In this document: piece by piece, positions 1 to 8,171 of the stretch
Layout: the number at the start of each line of letters is the position of its first letter
Position numbering within the stretch: the first letter of the stretch is position 1
NCBI RefSeq assembly: GCF_003385235.1
Contig: NZ_PQIA01000043.1
Span: 1-62,343 of the forward strand
Origin: Amycolatopsis circi
Lineage (GTDB): Bacteria; Actinomycetota; Actinomycetes; Mycobacteriales; Pseudonocardiaceae
Reading direction: 5' to 3'
DNA length: 62,343 nucleotides
Notes under the pieces: generated by a model
Told to the model about the DNA's origin: nothing
What the model saw: only the letters and a program-made list of their open reading frames with translations
The model's database searches: none
Program-made: the position numbers and the translations under genes

Positions 1-2576
1 CCCGCCCCCCACAACTCCGGATCGGCGGGCCCCTCCAACGCCGAAGCAGCAGCCTCCATCCGAGCGAGCCAAGCCCGCCGCTCCGGCCCCACAGTCCCGG
101 AACGCGGATGCCCCTCGGCCGCACAACGCCGCCCATGCTCCAAAAGCCGCCGCCCCCGCGCGACAAAGGCGTCCGCCGCGGCAAGATCCCCCTTGACCCG
201 AGCCTCCGCGGCCAACGCCGCAGCCGACGGAATCGCCAGCGCCACGATCCGAATCCCGCCGAGCAACGCGGCCTCGACCTTCTCCAGCCACAGCACCAAT
301 TCGTCAGTGATCCGCAGCGCCTCGGAATGCTCCCCGCGCCAAGCGGCCAACTCAATCGCAGCATCCCCAGCGGACAAGGCGATCTGCAGATCAGCCATCC
401 ACTGCTGACGTAGATTCGGCAACACCTTCGCCGCATCCGCGAACCGACCGCGCCCCACCAGGAACAACACCCAGTTAGCCAAGATCCGCGCAGCGACCGC
501 GCTGGACACGCCCCGCCGCGCGCGGCCCGCAGCGTCCTCCTTAGGCCAATCCCCGCTGAGGTACCGCAAATACAGAAGCCGGGCCCGCAACTCCAGCCCG
601 TACGCACTCCAGGTAAGCCCGACCGCCTCCGCCCTCTCGACTCCGCGCGCGGCGTGGGCGAGCGCCAGATCCATCTCGGCCTGGTCGTCGTAGCTGAGGG
701 CTAGGAAGTACATCGCGCGGATCTCGACGTTTAACGCTCCCGCGTCGTGCGCCTTGCCTTCGGCCTCGCACAACCGCTCGCGAGCCTCGACCGAGTCGCC
801 CGCGCTGTCAGCCAGCGTGCCCAGCGTGACCAGCGCAGATGCCTCAGCACCGACCGCACCGACCGCGCGTGCGTCGGTGACTGCGGTGTGCGCGCTGGCC
901 AACGCCTCGTCCGGTTGGTCGAGGAGCCGCTGGAACCCGGCCCGCGAGGCCAGCACCCACGCCCGCGCTCCGCTCGGCTCACGGTCGGCGACCAGTTCCC
1001 AGGCGCGCTCGATCGCCCGGACAGCCTCGTCGAACGTGCCTTCCAGGGTGAGCAGCGTTTCGGCCAGCCGACGCCAGACCTTCGCCGCGTGCTCGGGCGA
1101 CGCGTCCGGCTTAAGAGCTTCGGTGGCGGAGCGCGCGTACGCGACCGCGCGTTCCGGTTCGCCGGAAGTGCCAGCGAAGTACGAGGCTTCGCTGAGCAGC
1201 TTCAACTCGTCGACACCCTCTGGACGGTTTTCCGGAGCGACAGCGTCCCAAATGGACTGTGCTTGCTCGATGTGCCGCAGAGCCGCACCGGGCGCGCCGA
1301 GTTTTTCCGCTTCGTCGGCGGCGCGCAGCAACGCGGAAAGGGCGGTGTCGAAGTCCCGGCTTTCCAGGCTGTGGAAGGCCAGCTTGGCGTCGTGGCCGCG
1401 CCCCTGCGGCATCGACTGGATCCGTGCCGCGTATCCGGCGTGCATCCGCGTGCGTTCGCCGGGAAGCAGGTCCGCGTAGACCGCTTCCTGCAGCAAGGCG
1501 TGGCGGAAAGTGTAAAAACCGTGCTCGATGACCAGGACATGGTGCTGCACGGCTTCCCGCAGCGCCTCGTCCAGCTCCAGGTCGCCGATGCCCGCTACTT
1601 GCGCGAGCGCGGCGTGGGACACCGATTCGTTGGCGACCGAGATGACGCGGAGGACTCGCCGGGTCTCGGCGGGGAAGCGTTCGAGCCGGGCCAGAAGGAC
1701 TTCGGCGAGCCCGGCGGGAAGATCTTGACAGTCCGCACCCGTGGCGAGGAGTTCCTCGACGAAGAACGGATTGCCCTCGGAGCGTTCGGCGATGTCCGCG
1801 ACCACGTCCGGCGACAGCGGTTCTTCAGCGAGCGCAGCGACGAACGCGCGCGCGTCGGCCGGTCCGAACGGGGCCAGCGCGACCTGTTCGACGGTGTTGA
1901 GCCGGACCAGTTCGGACAGCAGACCGCGCAGCGGATGCCTGCGGTGGACGTCTTCCTCGCGATAGCTGCCGACGACCAGCAGCCGCTGCGCGCGCAACCG
2001 GCTGAGCAGGAAGGACAGCAGGTTGCGGGTGGAGGAATCCGCCCAGTGCAGGTCTTCGAGCAGGACGACCACCGGCTGCGCCTGGCCGACCTCGGTCAGC
2101 ACCCCCAGTACCGCGTCGAACAACTGGAGCTGACCCAGGTCCTGCTCAGGCCGCACCCGGCGGACGCCCTCGCGCTCCCCTTCCGAAACCTGCCCGTGGT
2201 CGCCGATGGCCGCGGGCTGCGGATCGCCGCCTTGCGGCAGCAGCATCCCCAGCGCGGACCGGGCCCGCACCGCGGCCGAAACCGCGGGATCGGCCGACGA
2301 CCCGAGCGGAGCCAGCGCCTCGGCGAACGGCAAGTAGGGCAGGCCGCCGTCGCGCACGTCGATGCACCGGCCGGTGAGCACGAGGCCGCCGCAAGCGGCG
2401 ACGTGCTCCCCGAGCGCGGTGAGCAGCCGGGTCTTGCCGACCCCGGCGTCGCCCGCGATCAGCACCGCACCTGCTTCTCCGCGTTCTGCACGCGCGAAGG
2501 CCGCTCGCAGCCGCCGCATCTCGTGCGTGCGGGCGACGAGCGGAATACCGGAACCGAGACGAGGCACGAGATGCAT
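1..2576 (-). CDS. LuxR-type large ATP-binding transcriptional regulator (3' end outside window)
   Basis: The frame is open for about 858 codons from an ATG at 2576 and runs off the left edge, so the C-terminus is missing. Close to the N-terminus there is an AAA/STAND ATPase module with a clear Walker A (GDAGVGKT, about 30-40 residues in). A long helical, TPR-like region follows. Proteins of this build (MalT/LAL class) usually end in a LuxR helix-turn-helix and act as large signal-responsive activators. That HTH would lie outside the window, so the class is inferred from the visible part. The Shine-Dalgarno sequence is weak and GTG at 2567 is an alternative start. The gene reads away from the small gene upstream across a 420-bp gap. 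Confidence 0.75.
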   Translation of the reverse strand, partial: MHLVPRLGSGIPLVARTHEMRRLRAAFARAERGEAGAVLIAGDAGVGKTRLLTALGEHVAACGGLVLTGRCIDVRDGGLPYLPFAEALAPLGSSADPAVSAAVRARSALGMLLPQGGDPQPAAIGDHGQVSEGEREGVRRVRPEQDLGQLQLFDAVLGVLTEVGQAQPVVVLLEDLHWADSSTRNLLSFLLSRLRAQRLLVVGSYREEDVHRRHPLRGLLSELVRLNTVEQVALAPFGPADARAFVAALAEEPLSPDVVADIAERSEGNPFFVEELLATGADCQDLPAGLAEVLLARLERFPAETRRVLRVISVANESVSHAALAQVAGIGDLELDEALREAVQHHVLVIEHGFYTFRHALLQEAVYADLLPGERTRMHAGYAARIQSMPQGRGHDAKLAFHSLESRDFDTALSALLRAADEAEKLGAPGAALRHIEQAQSIWDAVAPENRPEGVDELKLLSEASYFAGTSGEPERAVAYARSATEALKPDASPEHAAKVWRRLAETLLTLEGTFDEAVRAIERAWELVADREPSGARAWVLASRAGFQRLLDQPDEALASAHTAVTDARAVGAVGAEASALVTLGTLADSAGDSVEARERLCEAEGKAHDAGALNVEIRAMYFLALSYDDQAEMDLALAHAARGVERAEAVGLTWSAYGLELRARLLYLRYLSGDWPKEDAAGRARRGVSSAVAARILANWVLFLVGRGRFADAAKVLPNLRQQWMADLQIALSAGDAAIELAAWRGEHSEALRITDELVLWLEKVEAALLGGIRIVALAIPSAAALAAEARVKGDLAAADAFVARGRRLLEHGRRCAAEGHPRSGTVGPERRAWLARMEAAASALEGPADPELWGA

Positions 2577-2809
2577 TCTCGCCTACACCCCCGACAGTTC
2601 CGGCATGGATTTCCTCGTGGCGGCCGGTTCGGCCAGTGATCTCCGTCCGATCAGCGGACGAAGGGTGTTCTCGAGCGGCCCGCCGCGTCTCTTCAGAACC
2701 GGTCCGGCCGGTGCTCCGGGGACCGACCGGCGCGCGGGCCGCGGCAAGTTCCTGGCGGAGCAGGCCGCCGCCTAGCTCGCGGCGGTGCTTCAGTGCGTAT
2801 TAGGGAGAA

Positions 2810-2864
2810 GTCCGTGAGGGGAACCCTCACGGACTCTGATTCCCGCAGGGTTCCCCTCACGGAC
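2810..2864. repeat. 55-bp palindromic element, family A, copy 1
   Basis: The outer 18-bp arms are perfect inverted repeats beginning GTCCGTGAGGGGAACCCT. The left half alone is also a 25-bp hairpin (GTCCGTGAGG...CCTCACGGAC). Near-identical 55-bp copies occur at 11355, 20434 and 20496, each just 3' of a gene. This copy lies 3' of the 68-codon gene. It is the only recognisable content of the 2577-2997 gap, where no convincing gene is seen. A terminator-like role is inferred. Confidence 0.75.
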
Positions 2865-2997
2865 CTCTGCGGGAGCTTCGCCTGGCGGGCGTCGCGGGCC
2901 GGGCGCGTCCGGCGGGCGGAGCGGCCAGGCCGGAACCCGTGTTCCGGCTCGTCCGCCCCGCCCGACCCCCTTGCCGTCCCCGACCCGGGACCGGGGC

Positions 2998-3204
2998 TCA
3001 AGCGCTATGTCGCGCCCTTGCCTCCGGTACCGTCGCCGCGCGCCTTTGCTGGCGGGGCACCTCGACGTTCGTGATGCGGTGTGCGCGCACCCAGCGGACG
3101 ACGCGGTTGCCGCGGCTCATGCGGGCGTGGCGGGCGGCGCGGCGCAGTTCGGCCATCCGGTAGTCCACCTCGGCGCGAGTGGCGTCCCAGTTGTAGTCGC
3201 TCAT
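2998..3204 (-). CDS. Small basic protein of unknown function (68 aa)
   Basis: The ATG at 3204 is preceded by GGGGAGAAT, a good ribosome binding site, which favours it over an upstream in-frame start at 3246. The product begins MSDYNWDATRAEVDYRMAEL and is rich in Arg and Ala, with amphipathic helices (RRAARHARMSRGNRVVRWVR). No signal peptide or membrane segment is seen. I do not recognise a family. It looks like a cytoplasmic, possibly nucleic-acid- or membrane-associated helical peptide, but that rests only on composition. It is monocistronic between the terminator at 3304-3361 and the family A repeat at 2810-2864. Confidence 0.55.
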   Translation of the reverse strand: MSDYNWDATRAEVDYRMAELRRAARHARMSRGNRVVRWVRAHRITNVEVPRQQRRAATVPEARARHSA

Positions 3205-3303
3205 CGGATTCTCCCCAGCGGGTCGTGGTTCCTTGACGAAGACCACTTTCGTGCTGAGGGCCCGCCCCGGACATCAGGTGATCGCCTACCCCCGGACGCG
3301 AAA

Positions 3304-3361
3304 AGACCCCTTACCCGCGCTTTCGACTAGGGAAGTCCAGGTCGAGCGGGGTAAGGGGTCT
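3304..3361 (-). terminator. Hairpin terminator downstream of the DUF397 gene
   Basis: The arms AGACCCCTTACCCGC (3304-3318) and GCGGGGTAAGGGGTCT (3346-3361) pair over 15 bp with one bulged G. On the minus strand the hairpin is followed by TTTT. It lies just after the stop of the DUF397 gene. Confidence 0.75.
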
Positions 3362-3389
3362 CAGTGCAACGATCAGCCGGGCGAACGGA

Positions 3390-3596
3390 TCAAGCCTGTC
3401 CCCGGTCGCGCACCGCGTCCAGCAGGCCCTGCCAGCCGGCGGCGGGCAGGCGGAACGCTCCGCCTTCCGGGTCTTTGGAATCGCGCACCGCGGCGCCGCC
3501 TGCGACGAAGGCGACCTCGACGCAGTCGTTGCCGCCGCCGCTGTAGCTGCTCTTGCGCCACTGCGCACCGGAAAGGTCGGCCATCATGGTCCCCAC
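3390..3596 (-). CDS. DUF397 domain protein
   Basis: The 68-residue product carries the DUF397 signature: SGAQWRKSSYSGGGNDCVEVAF near the N-terminus, then a short DSKDPEG segment and a GWQGLLDAVR helix. In actinobacteria these small proteins almost always sit beside XRE-family regulators of the type encoded immediately upstream. Several such pairs influence development or antibiotic production, where the small protein acts as the regulator's antagonist or partner. The start is only 4 bp after the upstream stop, so the two are cotranscribed. An internal ATG at 3587 (MADLSGAQW) is an equally plausible start. Confidence 0.85.
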   Translation of the reverse strand: MGTMMADLSGAQWRKSSYSGGGNDCVEVAFVAGGAAVRDSKDPEGGAFRLPAAGWQGLLDAVRDRGQA

Positions 3597-3600
3597 ATCC

Positions 3601-4500
3601 TCACTGTCTCGGGTTGGTTTTCCTCGGTTCCTGAACCACGGCGGCCTGTTCGGCGAACCGGCCGGCCGCGTCGGTGATCAGAGCCACCGAATCGTCCGGT
3701 TTCAGCGCTGCTGCGCGCAGGTGGTCGAACATCAGCGCGTAGCGCCGGACGTCGTCGGGCTGTTCGAGGTACAGGCCGCTGGAAGTGCTGTCGTCGACGT
3801 AGACCACGTCGGGATCGGCCTGCTCGGGGAAGCCCATGATGAGGAACGGTCCCTCCATGCCGGGGTGCGCCCCGGCTCCGAACGGCACCACCTGGACGGT
3901 CACGTTCGGCTTCTCGGCCATCGCGCTCATCCGGTACAGCTGTTCGGCCATCACCTCGGCGCTGTCGACCACGCGGTGCAGCACCGCCTCGTCGATCACC
4001 GCCCAGTACTCGACCGGCGGGTCGTCGGTCAGCAGCTGCTGGCGCGCCATCCGCGCGGCGACCCGGCGGCGGGTCTCGGACTCTTCGGCGTCCGGGCGCA
4101 GCGCGCGGATCACCGAGAACGCGTAGCGCTCGGTCTGCAGCAGCCCCGGAACCAGCAGCGCCTGGAACGCGCGCAGCGAACTCGCGTCGGCTTCGAGGCC
4201 GACGAAGGTGCCGGTGAAGACTTCGTTGTACGCGTGCCACCAGCCGCGTTTGCGTGCTTCGCGCGCGAGCTGGACGAGCGCTTCCTGCTCGTCGCCGGTG
4301 ATGCCGTACAGCGCGAGCATGTCCCTCGCGTCGCGCGGGGTGACGCCTACGTGGCCGGTCTCGATGCGGCTCACTTTGGACGCTGAGCACTCCAGCTTCT
4401 CGCCGACCTCGTCGATGGTGAGATCGGCGGCTTCGCGCAGCCTCCGCAACTCGCTCGCGAGGCGCCGGCGGCGAACGGTCGGTCCCTGGCCTCTCGCCAT
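3601..4500 (-). CDS. XRE-family helix-turn-helix regulator with DUF5753-type C-terminal domain
   Basis: The product has 299 residues. The ATG at 4500 follows AGGTG at proper spacing and is preferred over an upstream in-frame ATG at 4533. Residues 8-70 are a Cro/C1 HTH (RRLREAADLTIDEVGEKLECSASKVSRIETG). The rest matches the long C-terminal domain of actinobacterial XRE proteins, with VPGLLQTERYA, RQQLL, VIDEAVLHR and a C-terminal VYVDDSTSSGLYLEQPDDV motif. The domain probably senses a ligand or partner. It is operonic with the DUF397 gene (4-bp gap), the usual regulator and small-partner arrangement. Confidence 0.88.
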   Translation of the reverse strand: MARGQGPTVRRRRLASELRRLREAADLTIDEVGEKLECSASKVSRIETGHVGVTPRDARDMLALYGITGDEQEALVQLAREARKRGWWHAYNEVFTGTFVGLEADASSLRAFQALLVPGLLQTERYAFSVIRALRPDAEESETRRRVAARMARQQLLTDDPPVEYWAVIDEAVLHRVVDSAEVMAEQLYRMSAMAEKPNVTVQVVPFGAGAHPGMEGPFLIMGFPEQADPDVVYVDDSTSSGLYLEQPDDVRRYALMFDHLRAAALKPDDSVALITDAAGRFAEQAAVVQEPRKTNPRQ

Positions 4501-4535
4501 GGCAGCACCTCCGGTCCGTATTGTTGCCCGCACTG

Positions 4536-4564
4536 CATATCTAACCAGGTGATCGACTTGTCAG
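4536..4564 (-). promoter_or_regulatory. Candidate promoter of the XRE/DUF397 operon
   Basis: On the minus strand CTGACA (4559-4564) is separated by 17 bp from GATATG (4536-4541), about 36 bp before the ATG. The match is moderate. The rest of the 4501-4927 gap shows no gene, repeat or hairpin I can support. Confidence 0.4.
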
Positions 4565-4927
4565 TGGAGTAATAACGCCGGGGAATTCCCGCCGTCGCCG
4601 CGGGAGCCGCCCGTCACCGGTTCCGACCTGCATTGTGCAGACTGCGCTTGTACTCTGGCATCCTGCGGGCCGAGACGCGAATCCAGCCGCGCCGACCGCC
4701 CTGAGCAGCGTAGACGACGACCGTCCTCGGCTATTGCGGACACCGGCCGAATGCGGACGACCACGGTGTCCGGGGCCGCCCCCCGACCGGTCCCGGGCAC
4801 CTTCCTTCGCCTCGCGGGTATTACTCAGACGTGTTTTTCCGCGCAATTTCGCCACCGGAGTGTGGCAGTTTCCGACGATTTCCTCGCAGACAGCCACGCT
4901 GAGTGGTCATCGATGGGGTGAACGTCC

Positions 4928-5827
4928 TTACCGGACCCGCAGCAGTCCTTCTTGGACCACGGTGGCGACGTGCAGGCCGTCGCGGGTGAAGAACCGTCCG
5001 GTCGCCAGCCCGCGGGCGCCCGAGGCGCTCGGCGACGTGCTGTCGTAGAGGAACCACTCGTCCGCCCGGAACGGACGGTGGAACCACAGCGCGTGGTCGA
5101 GGCTCGCGCCGAGCACCTTGTCGACGTCCCAGTACACGCCGTGCCGCGCGAGCACCGAGTCGAGCAGCGTCATGTCCGAGGCGTAGGCGAGCACGCAGAC
5201 GTGCAGCAGCTGGTTGTCGGCCAGCGTTCCGTCGGCCCGCATCCAGACGCGGTGGTTCGCCGGGCGTTCGCCGGTCGTGCGGGTGACCCACGGCGGCTCG
5301 CCGATGTAGCGGATGTCGATCGGCCGAGGGCGTTCGCTGAAGCGCAGGCCGTAGCCGGCGGTCAGCTCGGGGAACGTCGGCAGCGACTCCGGGTCCGGCA
5401 CGTCCGGCATCGTCTCGGCGTGGTCGATGCCCGGCTCGTCCTTCTGGAACGACGCGGACAGCGAGAAAATCGCCTTGCCGTGCTGGACGGCGACGACGCG
5501 CCGGGTGGTGAACGAGCGGCCGTCGCGAATGCGGTCCACTTCGTACACGATCGGGACGCTCGGGTCGCCGCCGCGGATGAAGTACGCGTGCAGCGAATGG
5601 ACCCGCCGCTCCTCCGGGACGGTCCGGCCCGCCGCGACGAGCGCCTGTCCGGCGACCTGCCCGCCGAACACGCGCACCGGCGAGTGCGCGGGCGAAACGC
5701 CGCGGTAGATGTTCTCTTCGATCTTCTCCAGGTCCAGCAGCGCGACGAGCTTGTCCAGCACCGGCTGTCCGCCGCCACCGAGGCTCGTGTCGAGTTCGGT
5801 GGCGGCTTCCCTGGCCATCTCAGTCAT
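4928..5827 (-). CDS. tesB: Acyl-CoA thioesterase II
   Basis: The 299-residue double hot-dog thioesterase hydrolyses acyl-CoA to free acid and CoA in the cytoplasm. Family landmarks are FGGQVAGQAL near residue 54, SLHAYFIRGGD near 78, and the catalytic set Asp218 (YASDMTLLDS), Ser242 (GASLDHALWFH, where E. coli TesB has Thr228) and Gln292 (VVQEGLLR). Length matches TesB. A -10-like TAAGGT ends 6 nt before the ATG, so the mRNA may be leaderless. An 11-bp inverted repeat (5828-5856) overlaps that promoter. The gene lies 36 bp downstream of pyruvate kinase on the same strand. Confidence 0.93.
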   Translation of the reverse strand: MTEMAREAATELDTSLGGGGQPVLDKLVALLDLEKIEENIYRGVSPAHSPVRVFGGQVAGQALVAAGRTVPEERRVHSLHAYFIRGGDPSVPIVYEVDRIRDGRSFTTRRVVAVQHGKAIFSLSASFQKDEPGIDHAETMPDVPDPESLPTFPELTAGYGLRFSERPRPIDIRYIGEPPWVTRTTGERPANHRVWMRADGTLADNQLLHVCVLAYASDMTLLDSVLARHGVYWDVDKVLGASLDHALWFHRPFRADEWFLYDSTSPSASGARGLATGRFFTRDGLHVATVVQEGLLRVR

Positions 5828-5856
5828 GCCGGAACCTTATGTGCCAAGGTTCCGGC
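5828..5856. promoter_or_regulatory. 11-bp perfect inverted repeat between pyk and tesB
   Basis: GCCGGAACCTT (5828-5838) and AAGGTTCCGGC (5846-5856) are perfect inverted arms around a 7-nt spacer. The element starts 8 bp after the pyk stop and abuts the tesB ATG. Its inner part supplies the putative tesB -10 hexamer TAAGGT (minus strand, 5834-5839). It could be an operator for tesB or a pyk transcript hairpin. There is no U-run, so an operator is somewhat favoured. Confidence 0.55.
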
Positions 5857-5863
5857 ACGTCCC

Positions 5864-7288
5864 TTATGCGTGGTCGTCTTCACCGAGCCGGTGGACGTGG
5901 ATCAGGTTGGTCGAGCCAACGGTCCCGGGCGGGGAGCCCGCGACGATCACCACGAGGTCGCCGCGCTGGTACTTGCCCATTTCGAGCATCGCGTGGTCGA
6001 CCTGCTGGATCATCTGGTCGGTGGAGTCCACCCGCGGCACGATCTGCGTCGTGGTGCCCCAGGTCAGCGCCAGCTGGCTGCGGACGCTCTGCTCCGGCGT
6101 GAACGCCATCAGCGGCAGCCGCGTGTGCAGCCGCGCGAGGCGGCGCACGGTGTCTCCGGACTGGGTGAACGCGACCAGCGCCTTGGCGTTGAGCCGCTCG
6201 CCGATGTCGCGGGCGGCGTAGGAGATCACGCCGCGCTTGGTGCGCGGCACGTGCGACAGCGGCGGCACGACCGGCGAATCCGTCTCGACGGCCTCGACGA
6301 TCCGGCCCATCGTCTGGACCGTCTCGATCGGGTACCGGCCGACGCTCGTCTCGCCGGACAGCATCACCGCGTCCGCGCCGTCGAGGACCGCGTTCGCGAC
6401 GTCGGACGCCTCGGCACGGGTCGGGCGGGAGTTGTTGATCATCGACTCCAGCATCTGCGTGGCGACGATGACCGGCTTCGCGTTCTCGCGGCAGATCTGG
6501 ATGGCGCGCTTCTGCACCAGCGGGACCTGTTCGAGCGGCAGTTCGACGCCGAGGTCGCCGCGGGCGACCATCACCGCGTCGAAGGCCAGCACGATGGCCT
6601 CGAGGTTGTAGACCGCCTCGGGCTTCTCGATCTTCGCGACGACCGGGAGACGTCCCTTGCCGACACGGTCCATGACCTGGTGCACGAGGTCGATGTCGGC
6701 GGGCGAGCGCACGAAGGACAGCGCGATGAAGTCGACGCCGAGGTGCAGCGCGAACTCCAGGTCCTCGATGTCCTTCTCGGACAGCGCGGGCACCGAGACG
6801 TCCATCCCGGGCAGCGACACGCCCTTGTTGTTGCTGACCGGCCCGCCCTCGGTCACCTCGCACACGACGTCCGGGCCCTCGACGTCCTTGACCACCAGGC
6901 CGACCTTGCCGTCGTCGACCAGCAGCCGGTCGCCCGGCTTGGCGTCGCGGGCGAGTCCCTTGTAGGTGGTCGAGACCCGGTCGTGGGTGCCGGCGACGTC
7001 CTCGACGGTGATCCGGACGACGTCCCCGGTGTGCCATTCCGCCGATCCGCTGGCGAACGTGCCCAGCCGGATCTTCGGTCCCTGCAGGTCGGCGAGAATC
7101 CCCACCGCCCGGCCGGTTTCGGCGGCCGCGGACCGGACCAGGTCGTAGACCTGCTTGTGGTCGCTGTGGCTGCCGTGGCTGAAGTTCATCCTCGCGACGT
7201 CCATTCCGGCGTCGACGAGTGCCCGCATCTTCTCCGGCGTGGAGGTCGCGGGACCCAATGTACAAACGATCTTCGCGCGTCGGCTCAC
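5864..7288 (-). CDS. pyk: Pyruvate kinase
   Basis: The 474-residue enzyme converts phosphoenolpyruvate and ADP to pyruvate and ATP, the last glycolytic step. Landmarks are KIVCTLGPAT and MDVARMNFSHG at the N-terminus, ADLQGPKIRLG, the active-site lysine and metal site (VVAKIEKPEAVYNLEAI), MVARGDLGVELP, VATQMLESMI and GADAVMLSGETSVG. The C-terminal allosteric domain is complete. The GTG at 7288 gives the standard N-terminus. A -10-like TAGGCT ends 8 nt before the GTG with no ribosome binding site, which suggests a leaderless mRNA. A phosphofructokinase gene lies 11 kb away. Confidence 0.97.
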   Translation of the reverse strand: MSRRAKIVCTLGPATSTPEKMRALVDAGMDVARMNFSHGSHSDHKQVYDLVRSAAAETGRAVGILADLQGPKIRLGTFASGSAEWHTGDVVRITVEDVAGTHDRVSTTYKGLARDAKPGDRLLVDDGKVGLVVKDVEGPDVVCEVTEGGPVSNNKGVSLPGMDVSVPALSEKDIEDLEFALHLGVDFIALSFVRSPADIDLVHQVMDRVGKGRLPVVAKIEKPEAVYNLEAIVLAFDAVMVARGDLGVELPLEQVPLVQKRAIQICRENAKPVIVATQMLESMINNSRPTRAEASDVANAVLDGADAVMLSGETSVGRYPIETVQTMGRIVEAVETDSPVVPPLSHVPRTKRGVISYAARDIGERLNAKALVAFTQSGDTVRRLARLHTRLPLMAFTPEQSVRSQLALTWGTTTQIVPRVDSTDQMIQQVDHAMLEMGKYQRGDLVVIVAGSPPGTVGSTNLIHVHRLGEDDHA

Positions 7289-7445
7289 GTCCGGAGAGCC
7301 TAGTCGCTCGAGCCGCTCGCGTCTGTACCGATCCCGAAGTTCCGGCCGGAGAACACGGGAAGGATTCAGTTCCGGCCACCGGCGTGCGCTGCGCGACCAC
7401 GCCGCGCGCCGGCGCTCGGAATCACCCGTTCGGGGGATGCCGGGT

Positions 7446-8120
7446 TCAGCGCCGCGGTTTCTCGCTCGGACCCACGTGGTCGCGAGCCCATTCGTTGAAC
7501 TTCCGCAGCTGGCGCCACGATTTCCGCACTCGGTCGAAGGTCTCGCGCTCGTGCAGGAAGTCGTCCGGCTCCCAGCCGCGGACGGCGTACACCGACCGGT
7601 GCCGCAAGAGGTCGAGGCGCGAGTGGTCCTCGGCGAACCCGCGCGGTTTCGACTTGAGCCGGTCGCCGAGAATTTCCCAGCCCGCCTTCCGCAGGCCTGC
7701 CAGGATTTTCTCCAGCGCGGGCCCGTGCAGTTCGGTGTCGACCGCCGTGCGGTACCGGGCCAGCTGGTCGGAGGCCAGGTGGAAGCAGCCGCCGCCGACG
7801 CGCAGCCCGGCCGGGCCCACCTCGACGTAATACGCTCCCCCGCCGCGGCCGGACTCGATCACGCCGCCGCAGTGCGTCTTGTACGGCGTCTTGTCCTTGG
7901 CGAACCGGACGTCGCGATAGGGCCGGAACACCTTCGCCTCGCCGAAGCCCGCGCCGAACTCCGGCTCCAGCTCGGCCAGCAGCGCCTCCATCGGAGCCCG
8001 GACGTGCTCCTTGTAGACCGCCACGTGGTCGTCCCAGTAGGCCTTGGTGTTGTCCGCGAGCAGCCCGTCGTAGAACTCGACGGCGTGCTCCCCGAATCCG
8101 CTGAACTTCACCCGCAGCAC
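7446..8120 (-). CDS. DUF2461 domain protein (TIGR02453 family)
   Basis: The product has 224 residues and the conserved pattern of this family: FYDGLLADNTKAYWDDH at the start, FRPYRDVRFAKDKTPYKTH in the middle and YYVEVGPAGLRVGGG. The C-terminal part ends in YAVRGWEPDDFLHERE. The family is widespread and uncharacterised. No signal peptide or membrane segment is visible. The gene follows the chitinase gene on the same strand but is separated from it by a strong hairpin (8127-8155), so it probably has its own transcript. Confidence 0.88.
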   Translation of the reverse strand: MLRVKFSGFGEHAVEFYDGLLADNTKAYWDDHVAVYKEHVRAPMEALLAELEPEFGAGFGEAKVFRPYRDVRFAKDKTPYKTHCGGVIESGRGGGAYYVEVGPAGLRVGGGCFHLASDQLARYRTAVDTELHGPALEKILAGLRKAGWEILGDRLKSKPRGFAEDHSRLDLLRHRSVYAVRGWEPDDFLHERETFDRVRKSWRQLRKFNEWARDHVGPSEKPRR

Positions 8121-8126
8121 GATAAA

Positions 8127-8155
8127 CCGGGGCGCCGACAGAATCGGCGCCCCGG
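8127..8155 (-). terminator. Terminator of the chitinase gene
   Basis: CCGGGGCGCCGA (8127-8138) and TCGGCGCCCCGG (8144-8155) form a perfect 12-bp stem with a 5-nt loop. It lies 16 bp past the chitinase stop and is followed on the minus strand by TTTAT. Confidence 0.85.
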
Positions 8156-8171
8156 CGGCATCGAGCGGGGG

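Noticed and set aside
747..2639. A 630-codon plus-strand open frame
   Set aside because: It mirrors the minus-strand regulator codon for codon, has Arg/Gln/Gly-rich composition and no domain. It is a shadow of a GC-rich gene.
4541..4897. Minus-strand frames of 79 and 118 codons in the gap before the XRE gene
   Set aside because: They have no ribosome binding site, no recognisable domain and unusual composition, and the gap carries the XRE promoter.
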